Positions 13,171 through 25,289 of a stretch of DNA of 64,000 nucleotides are shown here, piece after piece; position 1 is the first letter of the stretch; every line of letters starts with the position of its first letter. A program made the translations under genes and the position numbers. The stretch is from Takakia lepidozioides (taxonomy: Eukaryota; Streptophyta; Takakiopsida; Takakiales; Takakiaceae). Below the pieces are notes generated by a model. That model saw only the letters and a program-made list of their open reading frames with translations. It was not told the DNA's origin and searched no databases. Location: positions 23,746,001 to 23,810,000 of the forward strand of contig CM060733.1 in assembly GCA_030704615.1 (NCBI GenBank). Direction: 5' to 3'.

Positions 13171-14445
13171 GACTAACCAGAATCCGAAACCAGCACTTTG
13201 TCACTGTCCATCACTGGTGGGATGCGATGGGCAATGCTGATGACAGTTGAATGCACAAACTCTGGGCGAATCATCCTCTGATTAATGGGGTCTGTCAGGT
13301 GCTGTTGCCTCATCATGGCCCGCTTTAACAAAGCCTGTCACAAGTAGAAAAGCTGCAATTGTCCCACACTCCAGTTTTCGCCATTCTCCACCACTGATGA
13401 ACATCATGGATATATAAGAGCCGTCGTTGACAATGAAGTGGATGAATCCAATTGATGTCGTGTCCACATTATCAATGACAATGCGGCCACCTGAAGTATA
13501 GATTTTCTACTGCCAGTCCGGCCTCCAACTCTTCCTCGCCACCCTTGATGGAGAGAGAGATCCCTTTCAGAACTAGAGGAGTATCAGTGCAGTAGTGCAG
13601 GTGCAGCTCAAACAAAAGACTTGTCAGATCACTACTAAAGGACCAGAATCCACTACGAGAGCATGCCAGATTAGTGTCCATATTTCCCTGCTCTGTGCAA
13701 GGAAATGTAAAGCTCGCAAGAATAAAACCTAAGGCCGAAGGTTGCTCTAAAGCGAACAAAAGGGTTGAAGCCCCTGAGTTCAGGCCGATCACAGTAGTAG
13801 TGCCGAGGGATCTTTGATGAAAAAGAAACGAATGTCGGAATAGACACTCAAGGCTAGTCCAAATACAGGGGTGGGTTGTGGTTTTTGGACGATGCCGCCC
13901 ACACCTTTGGTGTCATAGGCATGCCCAACAATCATGTTACAACCCAGGTGTTGAGGCCCTCCAAAAGTTAAAGAGAGCTGCCAGATAACCCATCAGAAGA
14001 CCAAAGCAACTTACCAGACTCGGATAAGGTTTCTTGAAAAGGTCACCATCAGAACGCGGATGAGCACAAAACAACTGTTCCAATCATCTCCGAACGGAAG
14101 CCAAGCCACTTATTGGCTACAGTGATGGTGACAAACTCTGACAGTGTTTCAGATAAGTGGTGAATCACCGGAGCTTTAGTGATGGTGTCAATGCATGTGA
14201 GCTCCTTGGATGTTGCAATGAAATACTGCTGAACATACACCCCAACTGACAAAATATGGCATACCTGACCCCATTCTGTAGGCAAAAACATTAATGTCTG
14301 CCAGCAGCCCGAGTATGTGCTTACCTGGTTTCAATTGTTACATTTGGGTTTCAACATAATGCTAGCAAGGGTGTCTTGACACATGGTGGGGTTAACCGTG
14401 CACAATTCTTCCTAGGGGAAGTGGATGCATCACATGAGAAATGTG

Positions 14446-14780
14446 CTCATAAGATGTTGTTTGCCGTAGCATTGTGGCCATAGACCCCGCGCCCAGTTTG
14501 GGACCAGAAACTACGTTTGTGAGGGGCTCACAAAGGTAGTGTGACTTACCTTGATACAGACAATTAGTTCTTGTTTTCCAGATATCTTCACACAAGCATC
14601 AACAAGTTGCTGTGTGTGAGCTGCCTAGCAATTAGACCCCAAGAGGCCAGGGCTTAAGGCTCAGCCTCAAGATTTTGAAAGTTGGTGAACAGAGGTGCAG
14701 TGACACTGTTCTTGATCGTCCTGAAGAGGGTCACTCTCTCGTGTGAAGTGGCCTTTCATGAGAGCGAGATGGGGAGGGAG
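14446..14780 (-). repeat. Dispersed repeat family, copy 2, inside the ABCC pseudogene
   Basis: The sequence parallels 5167-5500 base by base with scattered differences: (GTGCTCATAAGATGTTGTTTG here, GTACTCATAAGACGTTGTTTG there). Minus-strand translation gives LFRTIKNSVTAPLFTNF, LEAEP, HTQQ, EDIWKTRTNCLYQGKSHY, matching copy 1. A stop follows LEAEP. The two copies end at the same point on the 3' side, which suggests a fixed 3' terminus and 5' truncation, as for retroposed elements. Confidence 0.6.
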
Positions 14781-14957
14781 AGACACAGCTGAAGCCAGCA
14801 TAAATTAGAGCCACTTCCTCTGGCAAGCAGGGTACTGCCTCCTGTCAGGGATGGGCTCTATCCAGATACACTGTTTTATCTACCAGAGCTGATACTGCCC
14901 ATGTCAATTAAGCAACCAATGAAGAGGTGTTCAGAGAGAGAAAGAAAGAAAAGAGAT

Positions 14958-15071
14958 GAAATGAAATGATACCTTATAACATCTGAGGGAAGCTCAAAGA
15001 GCTTATGGGACAAGAAATGAAATGAATTGGTAAATTATAACATCTGCAGAAAGCTCAAAGAGCTTATGGGA
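14958..15071. repeat. Short tandem duplication, two ~57-bp units
   Basis: Two adjacent copies start GAAATGAAATGA and end AGCTCAAAGAGCTTATGGGA (14958-15010 and 15015-15071) with a few mismatches. It lies at the edge of the ABCC pseudogene debris and has no coding role that I can see. Confidence 0.7.
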
Positions 15072-15810
15072 AAAATAACAAGAAAGAAACAAGAAAAAGA
15101 GAGGGGCCACAAGCAGCCCAAAAGTAACTATTGCTCAAGGGATTGTCTAAGAGTAAACGCCTCATGGTAAGCTGCCAAGCATTTCTGATCCTTGTAATGG
15201 AAGACCTCCGTGAGAGATTAGGCATCCCAGAAGAATCTCCCTCGGATCTCATAGTAGAAAGGGGTGAAAGAAGAAATGTTCTTCACTTTCGATTTCCCTG
15301 TAGTTCCCAGTGCAAGCGGAGCATAGGTGATCCTGCTTTGCAGATTTTCCCACCTACCAGTCTCTATCAGCAGACTGTGGGAGCCCACCTGAACCTCCCC
15401 AATGCCCTCAGAAGAGCACGAGATAGAGCTGCAGACAGGTAATTAGGCTGGAAGATTCTCTTGTCACAGAGAATCAAGATTGTCTCCCGATAGAAGTGCA
15501 GTTTTGTTGTCAGAATGGCTGGTTTCCATGTCCGCCTGACATGCAGTTCCATAAGTTCTCTTCTTATGCATCTATGACAGTCCTGCTTGGATGCAATTTC
15601 CACCCCCTTCGTCTTTTGTAGCAGTAAGGGAAGCAATGGAGAGTCCATTGCGAAAAGTTGGACACCCGAGCATACCAAGAGTGGTTGAAACCAGCAGCCT
15701 GATAGATGTTGTGAGGGCCCGGGCTGTCAGCTCTTTGAGTGGAAGGGCTTATAACCTTGCAAGAAAGATTGTAAGCCGGAAGATGGCCTAGGTTTGAAGT
15801 GAGACACATT
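15064..15810 (-). other. Possible retroelement remnant (unidentified)
   Basis: The minus strand holds overlapping open stretches in different frames with phrases such as RTWKPAILTTKLHFYRETI and RRLLLDNPLSNSYFWAACG that look like the C-terminal part of a plant LINE or similar polyprotein. A comparable stretch (18230-18469, minus: CPLCSGKQKRWKPKRILQ) has a zinc-finger-like start. Neither has a diagnostic catalytic motif, so this is only a suspicion. Confidence 0.22.
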
Positions 15811-16950
15811 CCACATATAGAATTTGTGATGGTAAAGAGTTAACAGCATGAGAAATTGCCATCAGAGCTTGTGGGAACAGGCGGAGAGATCCAGAAAGAA
15901 GAGATGGAAGTGAAAACCTTTCCAGGTGTCAGCGACTCCTTCAGAAGCACACACAGGGGAAAAGCTGCTATAGAGACTTCAAGTGTGGCCAATTATACCG
16001 GAATTTCGGTGAGCCAGCTGCGCCCAGATCCACAGGTTTCCTCGATCTTTGCTCGGAACGCGTCAGCCAGCAGCCATGAAGAAAGTATCTGAACTGTTCC
16101 CACATTGGGCCTATCTGCGACAAAAAGCATGCACTTCAATAAACTCACTGGTACATTCCATGGGGGTGCTTTCTCAAGTCTTCACACTCTCCTAGTTGGA
16201 GAAAGGTAATGCCCTTTCATTACTCCCATAGGAATGAAGGTCACCACAAGGACAGGCACTTGGCTGATTGAGGACAGCAAGTGGTCTGTAAGATCACTCC
16301 TCTATAGAAATACCTGTCAACCCAATAATGGCAATAATGCCCAGGAATGCAACAATTGGAAAAGTTCCAAGACCAACAACACCACCAATCTTGAGCTGTG
16401 TATTGTGCGGCTCATGTGTCACAAAGCAGGCCAATGCTTGTGAACAGCGTGAGAAGAAAAGGGAGGAGAGTCAAGATGCACGAACATGGTGTGGAGCCAA
16501 ATGCATTGTTGCCATGAATTTCTTTTCATGCCCTATGATTGCAGCGAAGGTTGCCCATGCTGCTTATTGAGAACAGCAACTTCTGGGCGAGGACTTGGTG
16601 CACCCATATGCAACCCAGAAACCAAACCCGCCAGACTGCCACAAACAAGTGCACCACACTAACCACAATATCAAGCCAATAGTTTGAGGAATTTATGACC
16701 CTGCATCTTCTGACTATGGGCAGCTAACGAAGCTTTTGTTTGTTGCAGAATGACAAAAACCAAATGTACTGTTGAAATAAACACCTGTTGGGGACATGAT
16801 GCAAAGAAGACGAACTTCAACCAGACCCAGAGGCTGTTGCTATGGTCGGACCTTGTGCATGAAGTTGTCCAGGCTATCACAAGATAGGACCCCATCTCTA
16901 CCGCCACCTGGGGCATCATGGCGAATCGCACAAATTCAGTCACGGAATGA

Positions 16951-18582
16951 GTATTTGAATGAAGGAGAAAGAACCAGTTTATTCAATGAACTTCCTTCGT
17001 CAAAATCAAGAGCAGAAGGATCAGTGCCACAAAGGAAGCCTGCTCCAATAGACGGACCTACCTTTCTAAGCAGAGTTGACCCTCACATTCCTCCGGACGT
17101 TGTCCATCCCACAATTCAGTGTCTCATGGCTTTCAGTACTGCTCCGGACACTCCTAAAAGAGGTGAAGTGATGGTGCGAGGAGGTAATTTAGCTCATGAT
17201 TATCCTGACAATGCAGCAGGACATGACGCTATCGCCATCATGCTCAGGCTGAGTTAGTATATGTGAGCGGAAATTTCTCAGCTGTGCTCAGAGGTAAGCA
17301 GACGCGCTTGGCTTGAACTTCAACCTAGTATCCACCGGGTGCGGGTGCAGTTAGGCGAGACCGACATAGCAAACACAGCAAGCTGAATGGAAACCCACTA
17401 GCACACAACGCTTCTTCAGGAGAAAAGCTGATTGTGTCTGCTTCAGCTGGCCTTTACAGTCAAAAGAGATGTATCTTAGGAAATAGTACAAATAGCACTA
17501 CTAGGGTCTCGAAAAGCCTGCCGCTTTGGCTTGCGGTTTTCTTTCTCAGATGCTTTCCTGTCTGATCACTGTAGACATTCCAGATTGCTGCTGTTGGTAG
17601 CGGGTGAGATAAGAAGATAGACTGCTGGCTAAGTAGGTTGTTGCTTGTTGTTTCTGCAGTACATTAAGAGTGGGCAATCTGAATTGAGGTCTTATGTTCT
17701 AGGCTCAGACAGTACCGGGCTTGCATTCCACCTGAATTGGTTGTGGAATTCTCTTACCTGCACGATCTCCTAACGTGAGTATTGTGCGCTCTGAAGACCC
17801 GCTGGCCAAGATGAAGGGTACGTAGAGGGTCATCAAAGAGAGCGAGGGCGAGAAGTTTCAGTTCGCAAGGATTGCAAAGCCTGCCCCAAAGACATCGTTT
17901 GCAAATGCAGCGTGAGCACCAACCACGGTTATAGGGACAATATGTGATAGACCAAATTTAGAATCCCTACTCGGACATAGGATGCTGGGTCAATAGGGAG
18001 AACCAACAGAGAAAATAGACGTCATGGAGCTTACGAAAGTCTTTGCAATTTTTTTAATTCAATGGAATGTGAAGAAGGAACTCTTTCACATGAAGAGTTC
18101 CGCATAGTTGCATAAAAAGACCCAAGTGGGGTGACTATCCAAATGGGCAAAACTGCCCCCAAGAGGAGAAACAAAATCTCCTGAAGCTAGATATATTAAC
18201 AAAAAAGAATCAAAATATTCTAGTATCACCTACTGCCTGAAGAAGGTCAGACAATAGAAAAGAGGATGGTCAGAAAGTGCCAGGAGACGAGCTGAACGCC
18301 CGGCAATCTCTGCCCCACGTAAAATAGACAGAGCAACAAAAATTTGTTGTCTAAAATTCAAATGCTGCAAAATACGTTTAGGCTTCCAACGCTTTTGTTT
18401 TCCGCTGCACAATGGGCACATTTGCGAAAGAAGTTGTTGAAACTGATGACAACCCCAATAGTCATTCATTTGATGATCTAAACCACTTGATCTTCACACA
18501 CCACAACAAGACATTAAACACAAAGAAGAGTAAAAAAAGAAAGTTGGGTCTAATCATTGTCAAAGTCAAGAGCAGCAATTCC
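16951..18582. other. No recognised gene
   Basis: An open frame on the plus strand (16796-17257) extends into this stretch but matches no family I know. The minus-strand zinc-finger-like fragment at 18230-18469 is described with the 15-kb remnant. The rest (17260-18220) holds nothing that I can name. Confidence 0.4.
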
Positions 18583-19960
18583 TTATCCCCTCTTATGCAT
18601 ATTGAGGGAGTTTGTAAACATGATCATTCCCAGCAATTTTGTAGTCAGCTTGGAGCATGGGAAACTTGATCTGCGCACATGCTCGGCATACAAGAAGACA
18701 ATACATGAGTTTTTAAATAGAACATAACTGATGTCTGACATCCCCCATTTCTCGTAATATTTTTCAACCAATGTCATGTCTCCTTCATGGAATGCCGTGC
18801 CCCATGCATCGGTGAAACTCTTCTTCACATTGTGAAGGAGCAGAGTACAACAAACAATATATAAGTCAATATGTACTTCATTCCCTTTTTCAACATTGAC
18901 TGCAACGTTGTCGCCAATCTCAACGCAAGAAACCAAATAATCGTCATTTACCCCTATTGATCCCAATCATCATATGTTGCTGCAATCTCCATGGCATGGC
19001 GGACATATGTCATATTCTTTGGGTTCCAAAACTCCACATCCCTTTGGCATGTCCATGTAGTATTGACACATTGCTTCCACTGCGAGTCAATACAAAAGCA
19101 ACAAAAGCATGCAAGGTATTTTGTCATAAGCTTATTAACATCACCATTTACAACTGATCTTATTGAATGTAACTTTTTTTGTACCCTTGATAGGAGCACA
19201 ATCATAAAGTGTGTGTCGGTTAACATCCTCAACCTTCATATTCCAAAAAACGCATTTGACAGTTTTTTATTACCAGAATAAGAAGACTCTGGCCTTGAAG
19301 ACAGGTGGTCACGCAAGAAGTTAACAACATCTTACGCATTCTGCAGCTTATGATAAAAAAACATCCAGCTGCGCCGTATGGAGGAATCTTTTGATAACCG
19401 CACATACCCCATCATGAGGGCTCTTGCCATGATCCCCTGTACCAAAGAAGCTCCAAAGCAGAACACAACCACGACCAATAATATGAGGGAATCTACTAAT
19501 CAAATACCACGGCACTTTGCTCTTGAACTGGGAAGAGCATCTATCACTCCACACACCGTGTTGTTTTGGACGAAACAAAGTAGTGATCGCATACTATCAG
19601 TGTAGTTGCTGCAAGCAGTGTCCAACAAAGTAATTGTCATGTGTTTTGTCATCTGAGATAAAAAGAATTGGTATTCCATCAAGTTATCTAAGTCTGGATT
19701 ATGCACCTCGAGGTTAGGATTTCGACGCACCAGGATTGTGATCTGAAAAGAATGTCAAAAGGTTTGTGTTTTATCCTTTTGTTATAGAAGAAAGACTTAC
19801 CAGTAAACTGATGCCAAGTTTTATGGAAATGGAGGCCACATTCAGTTTGAACTGAGCAAACATGGGAACTAAGTCTCCCAAGTGTCATAATCGCTCCAGG
19901 GCTGTTGACAGCGACAAGAGAGATGACAAGAGAGATTGACAAGAGAGAGGTGTGACGGCT
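18583..19960 (-). pseudogene. Decayed DDE-transposase-like gene (SDxxSQFK / HGKxPxDG type)
   Basis: Reading down the minus strand, successive frames give a plausible single protein. First comes MTKHMTITLLDTACSNYTDS (19.6 kb). Next is SDRCSSQFKSKVPWYLISRF followed by LLWSFFGTGDHGKSPHDGVC (19.35-19.57 kb), then a Cys-rich block LACFCCFCIDSQWKQC (19.1 kb). Last is a C-terminal block with GDNVAVNVEKGNE and VEKYYEKWGMSDISYVLF (18.65-18.95 kb). The SDG..SQFK and FFGTGHGKGPxDG pair is typical of a broad group of eukaryotic transposase-derived proteins (recognised by eye). Frameshifts and stops separate the blocks, so it is dead. No terminal inverted repeats were identified. Confidence 0.5.
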
Positions 19961-20058
19961 CGCTTATAGAGGTATTACGCAGAAGTGAAATACCTAGCGA
20001 CCGGGTCATCACTGTGGGTGTGCTCCCGGTGGCCACTAACCAACAAATCACAGACTCC

Positions 20059-20214
20059 AAGATGGAGGTTTATGGAATCAACCTTGAATCTATCAAGAAA
20101 AGCGTTGATGACCTAAAGGACATGACCGACGTGAAACTTGAAGCACTCAACAAGAAAGTGGAAGCACTACATCTTGAAATGAAGAATGGCTTCTTGAGCC
20201 TAAAGAAGAAGTGA
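20059..20214 (+). other. Short coiled-coil open frame
   Basis: An ATG-started 51-codon frame encodes a heptad-like Lys/Glu/Leu-rich helix (SIKKSVDDLKDMTDVKLEAL ... KKVEALHLEMKNGFLSLKKK). The frame is open upstream to 19936. The sequence is too short and low in complexity to assign; it may be the end of a transposon or gag-like coding region next to the transposase remnant. Confidence 0.2.
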
Positions 20215-21228
20215 AGCATGGGTTTTTTGTCTTACTGACAGTCTAATGATAAGCTAGGTAAATAAGCTAGGTAGTTTCTTTCCTACTGAATGCTTGCATG
20301 TGGGTTTTCTCTCTCGACAGAGTCATGGGGTTGTGGTCACGGAAGAGATTTTTGAAATGGTTGAAAGCTATATATGGATGTCATGTCCGAATCTCTCTAG
20401 CTTGTTCACTGAAAAAATTAAAAATTAAAATGAGATAGCCAAAGGCCAAAGAAAAGCTCCAAAGATGAGACATACTAACCAAAGAAAAAATATAAACAAA
20501 AGTCATACCACAAAACTTCAAGGAGGAGGAGAGGGCCGGATGGTATGTTAGGAATGAGTTGTATAAGACCGGTTCAGCTTGGTGAAGAATGAACTTGCTA
20601 TGAGATGGTAGGAGTGTTTATTGTGCATTTTTTTCTGAATTTCAAAACTATAATTTTCAAGAAAAATCCACCACTAAAACCAATATATTAGCAGGAAAAT
20701 TCTTTAGACATTCCTTAAATTGTTTGTCTTCCCAGCGAGCAATAAAATTGTGGCGAATGAAGTACGTCTGGACTTTAGGCTTCAAGTACCAGTTCACGAG
20801 GTGACGTTCGCTTATAGAGGAGAGTACGCTTCTTTTTCTCCTGCCCTTTTTTTGTCATTATTGTTTGTAGAGAGAAGTGTTTCTACTCCACAAGTGCTCA
20901 ATCGAATCATCCTCCTCAACATGATAAAGAGAGAGGTTATCAACACCGCAATTATTACATTTTCCACACATGCACTCTTGTTTGTGTCGTTCAGTAGTCA
21001 TCCTTCGGGCACACCATTGACTCTAATATAATAGTATAATTGGAGCCATGTGTATCCCAAACGCACAGTTGAGGACGGTTAGTCCTCGCCAGGTGGAGAA
21101 TCTACTGCAAGTAGCTTTTTGTTCGAAGGCGCATGGAAGTGGGTGGGCTCATGTGTCAAAAGAATGTATGTAGAAAGTCGGGTGGATGTTAGATCCTGAT
21201 AAAATCAAAATATATTCTGTTATATCAG

Positions 21229-21321
21229 TTGAAGGCGTTTACAGGCCATGGTGCATTTGCCCAAGTCTACCTTGTTGAGGCTCTCAACAAGACAGGAGAT
21301 AGTCGTCGTGTAGTCCTAAAA
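21229..21321 (+). pseudogene. Isolated protein-kinase exon (glycine-rich loop, BUB1-like)
   Basis: A 93-bp exon of exactly 31 codons lies between an AG acceptor (TTATATCAG) and a consensus donor (GTAAGA). It encodes a kinase P-loop and the VLK strand: TGHGAFAQVYLVEALNKTGD then RRVVLK. The GxGAFAQVY form resembles BUB1/BUBR1 mitotic checkpoint kinases. No neighbouring exon of the same gene was found on either side, so it is probably a captured or left-over exon, not a working gene. Confidence 0.5.
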
Positions 21322-21329
21322 GTAAGATA

Positions 21330-24130
21330 ACCATTGCTGAACTTCATTGTAAATGTTAGCCATCAGAAGGATGTGCATCGTTCTACAACACTGTCAGAAG
21401 TATTAAATTATCTAAACAGTGTATCATATTAGCGCTTATCATATTAGCCCGTAATACCGTATTACGGTCTCTGATGTGTAGATTCCATGAGTATTGTCTG
21501 TGAGTTTAATCGACTTTCTTTGTAATATATTTGTGATAAATGTTGTAGAGAACGCATAATTGTGGTAATTAACCTATGAGTGATACGCAAAAGTAGAGTG
21601 GATACCTGACTTGGCACACATGTTGTTGAAGCCCACTCGCAACTCTTCCATCTCCACATGATATTAAATGCAACAACATACATTCCGGTCTTTCATCCGC
21701 TTCACAAAGAATGGTTTCAACGCATCAAAAGCTCGTCTCCCAAATATTGTAGGGTATGATATTTGAAATTGCAGAAAGAAATCCATCTATAGACTCATTT
21801 GTTCTACTGTTAAAATCGAAGTCCAAGTTGTGCATTCACAAATATGGATGTCATGTGAATCCCTTGATTTTCCATAGAACCCATGACTATCTATACAAGT
21901 CTACAATCAGTCCACAGTTGGAGTCATGGACAACAAAATAACTTCAGAAATCCAAAATTCCACATTCAATCCAAGACACTTCACATACAATCAATAGAAT
22001 TCCATAATTGCAACCAACACTGGAGTCATGGACAGCCAGTCCACCAGTACTCACATTACTAAGGATTTCGACCTTGAAAACCCTATAGTTTGTCAAACAA
22101 AAACAAAGCAGTAAAGACTTTGCAAATATGACAACAAAGGAAGTTGGATCATGCCATAAGCATGACCATCTTGGAGAATCCACCAGCCGCCAATGTGCAA
22201 GTAGGTTTTCAGGTCTGCACCGCCACTAGGTCTTACACACATCGTCCAATCCTCAGAGAACGAGCATTTCATCTCCATAGAATAAGGCAGAAGCTTGATG
22301 CCCCATGGGTGTATATCAAGAGACACGTCGTTCAAAAATCGGACCTCTCTGAACCCAAAAATGACACGTCACATCCTACGCATCTCCACCTAGATTTCTT
22401 GGTTGTTTTGTCTATATGTTTCTAGGCCATTTTGAGATAATGGAAATCTACACCATGTTAGTGAAAAGTACCACCCGCAAAACAAAATAGACAATGTGCT
22501 ATGGGCTTTTTAAAAACACGCACATTTTTGTAGCACAAATTAGTCCATACGGTCTAAATAAAAAATAAGTTTGTTCAAGTAAATGCATGATTACAATGTT
22601 CATAAAATTGGCCCCCCCACATAAAACATTAAAGAAATTGCCCAATTGCACAATCCCTTTCTAGAATCCATAAGTTTCATTTTAAACAAAAGACACTACA
22701 TAGTTTTCAATTCAAAGTCCATAACTTGGACACACTTGGTCTCTTTTGCAATCCAACAATTGGCACATATATATATAGTATAATTGGCAATACTAAGGCA
22801 TCCAGATTGGATACAATAGGGGCGATCAGCAGCTCAACTGGGTTCGATCCCCATCCAAGTTTGGGCATAGGGTATATGTTGTCTCATGATTGGGAAACAT
22901 CTATTACTAAGTTGCTGAACTAGTGTTTGATAATATGAATACATTGAGCAAGTTCAAGATCCCTTTGAATTGTTGTATCTTTCTCTTGATACCTTTGCTG
23001 GAATTCATCTGTTGGCACAAACACGTGTTGTGGGAACAACTACAAAGACACTATGAAGGACTTGGAAAAAATTAGGTGCAACTCTAAATCTTGATAGTAA
23101 ACAAATGACTTCAACAAATTTAAGGGGTTCCACCATATCTTGAAAGCACACAAATGACTTCGAAAAAATTCAGAGGGTTCGAAATCTTCAAAACACACAC
23201 ATACATAACAGACTTGGACAAACTCATGGCTCCATAATTTTGAAATTCAAAGTTTCGAAATGATGCCTCTTAGTTTGAAAACATTCCAACAAGATTGAAA
23301 ATCCGAGACATATTTTTGGTGAACGGTAGGCCATATATATGTAGGGTGGAGTCCAAAACCTTCTCAAATGAAGGGTGGGCCAAACCTAGTAGGGGGTTTG
23401 ACCGGGTTGAGGGTGGAGTGGAACCCCATGAAAGTAGGGGCCGGGTTGCCGTAGGAGCTCCCAAACCCGGTACGCTTGTCGGCTATGGCTCCAAATATCA
23501 TAGGCCTATAGGCTATAATATAGGTGTGCCATTTGAAGTCCCGGGCAGGGAACCCAAAAACCCTATGTCATGCTTTGATTGGTCCCAAACTTTTTTGGGG
23601 ACTTCTTATAGATGCCCACAACACTTCCACTAGAGGGATTAGGAATTGAACAGTTCAATTGTCTTGCAGAAATTTAGGAGGAGATATTTTGTCCTGCCCG
23701 AAGAAAAGGGATAAATTTGACCCCCCATCCTTTTGCCACTACAAAGTTGCCGGGCCACTTGGAAATATATCAGAAAAAACTGAAAATTTCAGGGAATGTG
23801 GATTTTCAGGTAGGGAACTGAATTCCCGAGACTGTCTAATAATCAAAACTGCCCAGATGTGAGCTAAAAACTGTTTTTTCTGGCACCTATTATTTAGGGA
23901 AGCGAATTTTTTGGTCCCAACTGGTCCCAACCCTATACTTATAATCTTTGAACTAGCGGCTGGATTAGCGGTAGGTGGGTAGTAATAGGTTTTGCAATTG
24001 TGCTTATAGAACAAGATATATTCTAATTGAATATCACGTCAAATACTTGTGTGAATCATGTTGGTGGTATGATCCCCTAAATGATGTGCATTGCTATCAC
24101 CACTATATCCAATGAGAACTAGCTTCTCAC
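21330..24130. other. No recognised gene; AT-rich repeat-like sequence
   Basis: Short open frames on both strands show no family motif. A GGGTTCGATCCCC string at 22839-22851 resembles a pol III B box but lacks a convincing partner A box. The stretch is probably old transposon debris. Confidence 0.4.
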
Positions 24131-24149
24131 TCTTTGAGTCTAACTTGTT

Positions 24150-24760
24150 CCTAAGCTACTTCGGGACATTTTTGCATGTTAGGCATCCCAACACTCTAAG
24201 GTGAGATACATAAGGTTTTCCTTTTGGACAATCTCAAATGGTGTTCTGTTTTCCAACCTTTTGTTGAGTGATCTATTGAGGAGTCAGGACATGCAATATT
24301 GTGCTTATTGCCTCTGCCCATAGACTGTGTGGTAGATCTCCAATATTGTTCTATTTTCCCTTTTGATATAGCCATTTTGTTTAGGTGTATATGGTGAGAA
24401 CATCTCATGAAATTCTCTACCAAGGAACTCTCCTCCTCGATTTGTTCTAAATCTCTCAATCTTTTATGTCCCTATGGACTTCTTGCTCTAGATGTTTGTA
24501 GGACTCGCTAATTGTTTTGAAAGAAGTAAACATAAAGTTGATGTCCGTGCTGCAATCGTCTTTTAACGACACCTCCCGCATATTTTTACTCATTGGTCTG
24601 CAAATGTCTGCATGGAAGAAATGTTCAGTCTCATTGGTCTCTCCTTTAAGATTCTTATGTATTGGAAAGCTTGTGCAATGCTATTTCTCATATACACATC
24701 CTTCGCACAACTCTTTGTCATAATCATTGCTAGTTAAAGTGAGCCCTTTCACAATACTTG
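24150..24760 (-). pseudogene. Ty1/copia integrase fragment
   Basis: Minus-strand translation, with frame changes, follows the copia order: a zinc-binding tail (CEGC), FPIHKNLKGETNETEHFFHA then DICRPMS, then GGEFLGREFHEMFSPYTPKQ and NGYIKRENRTILE, then NRTPFEIVQKENL. RGGEF, YTPKQNG and the RTPFE region are typical of copia integrase. Stops and frameshifts interrupt it. Confidence 0.6.
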
Positions 24761-25289
24761 TAATCTTTTTAATCAACCTATTGTTGTGGTGACACAACTT
24801 GTGATATCATAACTGTTTCCAATGGTTTGAACAAGCACAACCTCTCTTCTTAGATCATATTTTGTAACAACAACCTTAGCTTGAGAATGGTTGACAATGG
24901 GAGCCTTGATATTCATCTGGGGAAGTCACTTCCATTTTTTTTCCAAATTGTGTCAAAAACATATAGGGTAACATATATATTATACTCTTTGAAGGTAGAA
25001 TTTACAATATTTTTAGAAATAAAATTGGGGGTCCTTATTTTGTGGATATCGCACTTAAATAAGAATAAGATTATATATTTTCTAGAACTACATATAGGTG
25101 CCACAATGGAAATAACATGTGTCGTTCATTCTATAATATATTTGTATTGGGACTTCATAAACGGCTGTTTGGACCTAGACGAGGGGACTTGGACTCTGCT
25201 TGGATGAGGTGACTTGGTTTACGGAGGATACGATTTGCTTTAGGGTTATTTAGTTTTATCCACGACGCGGTTCTCATTGTATACATTGA

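Larger units (their letters stand above)
13170..16950 (-). pseudogene. Decayed ABCC-type (MRP) ABC transporter
   Basis: Scattered minus-strand pieces in the right order match a plant ABCC full transporter. TPGKVFTS near 15.9 kb is the segment after the first membrane domain. ELTCIDTITKAPVIHHLSETL and NKWLGFRSEMIGTVVLC (14.05-14.2 kb) are from the second membrane domain. TPLVLKGISLSIKGGE and SGGRIVIDNVDTTSIG (13.45-13.6 kb) are from the second nucleotide-binding domain. HDEATA, then [20 protein letters not shown] with the H-loop (13.2-13.3 kb), end it. Hydrophobic spans at 16.3-16.4 kb may be from the first membrane domain. Walker A after KGGE is missing, the LDEATA block is eroded, and frames change several times with stops, so it cannot make a transporter. 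A dispersed repeat (14.45-14.76 kb) interrupts it. Confidence 0.7.

Noticed and set aside
16796-17257. Plus-strand 153-codon open frame near the ABCC pseudogene
   Set aside because: No family motif, no supported splice context, and it overlaps minus-strand hydrophobic ABCC-like remains; probably chance.
22839-22851. Possible tRNA gene or SINE (GGGTTCGATCCCC)
   Set aside because: Only the B box fits; no acceptor stem, anticodon arm or A box at the right distance.
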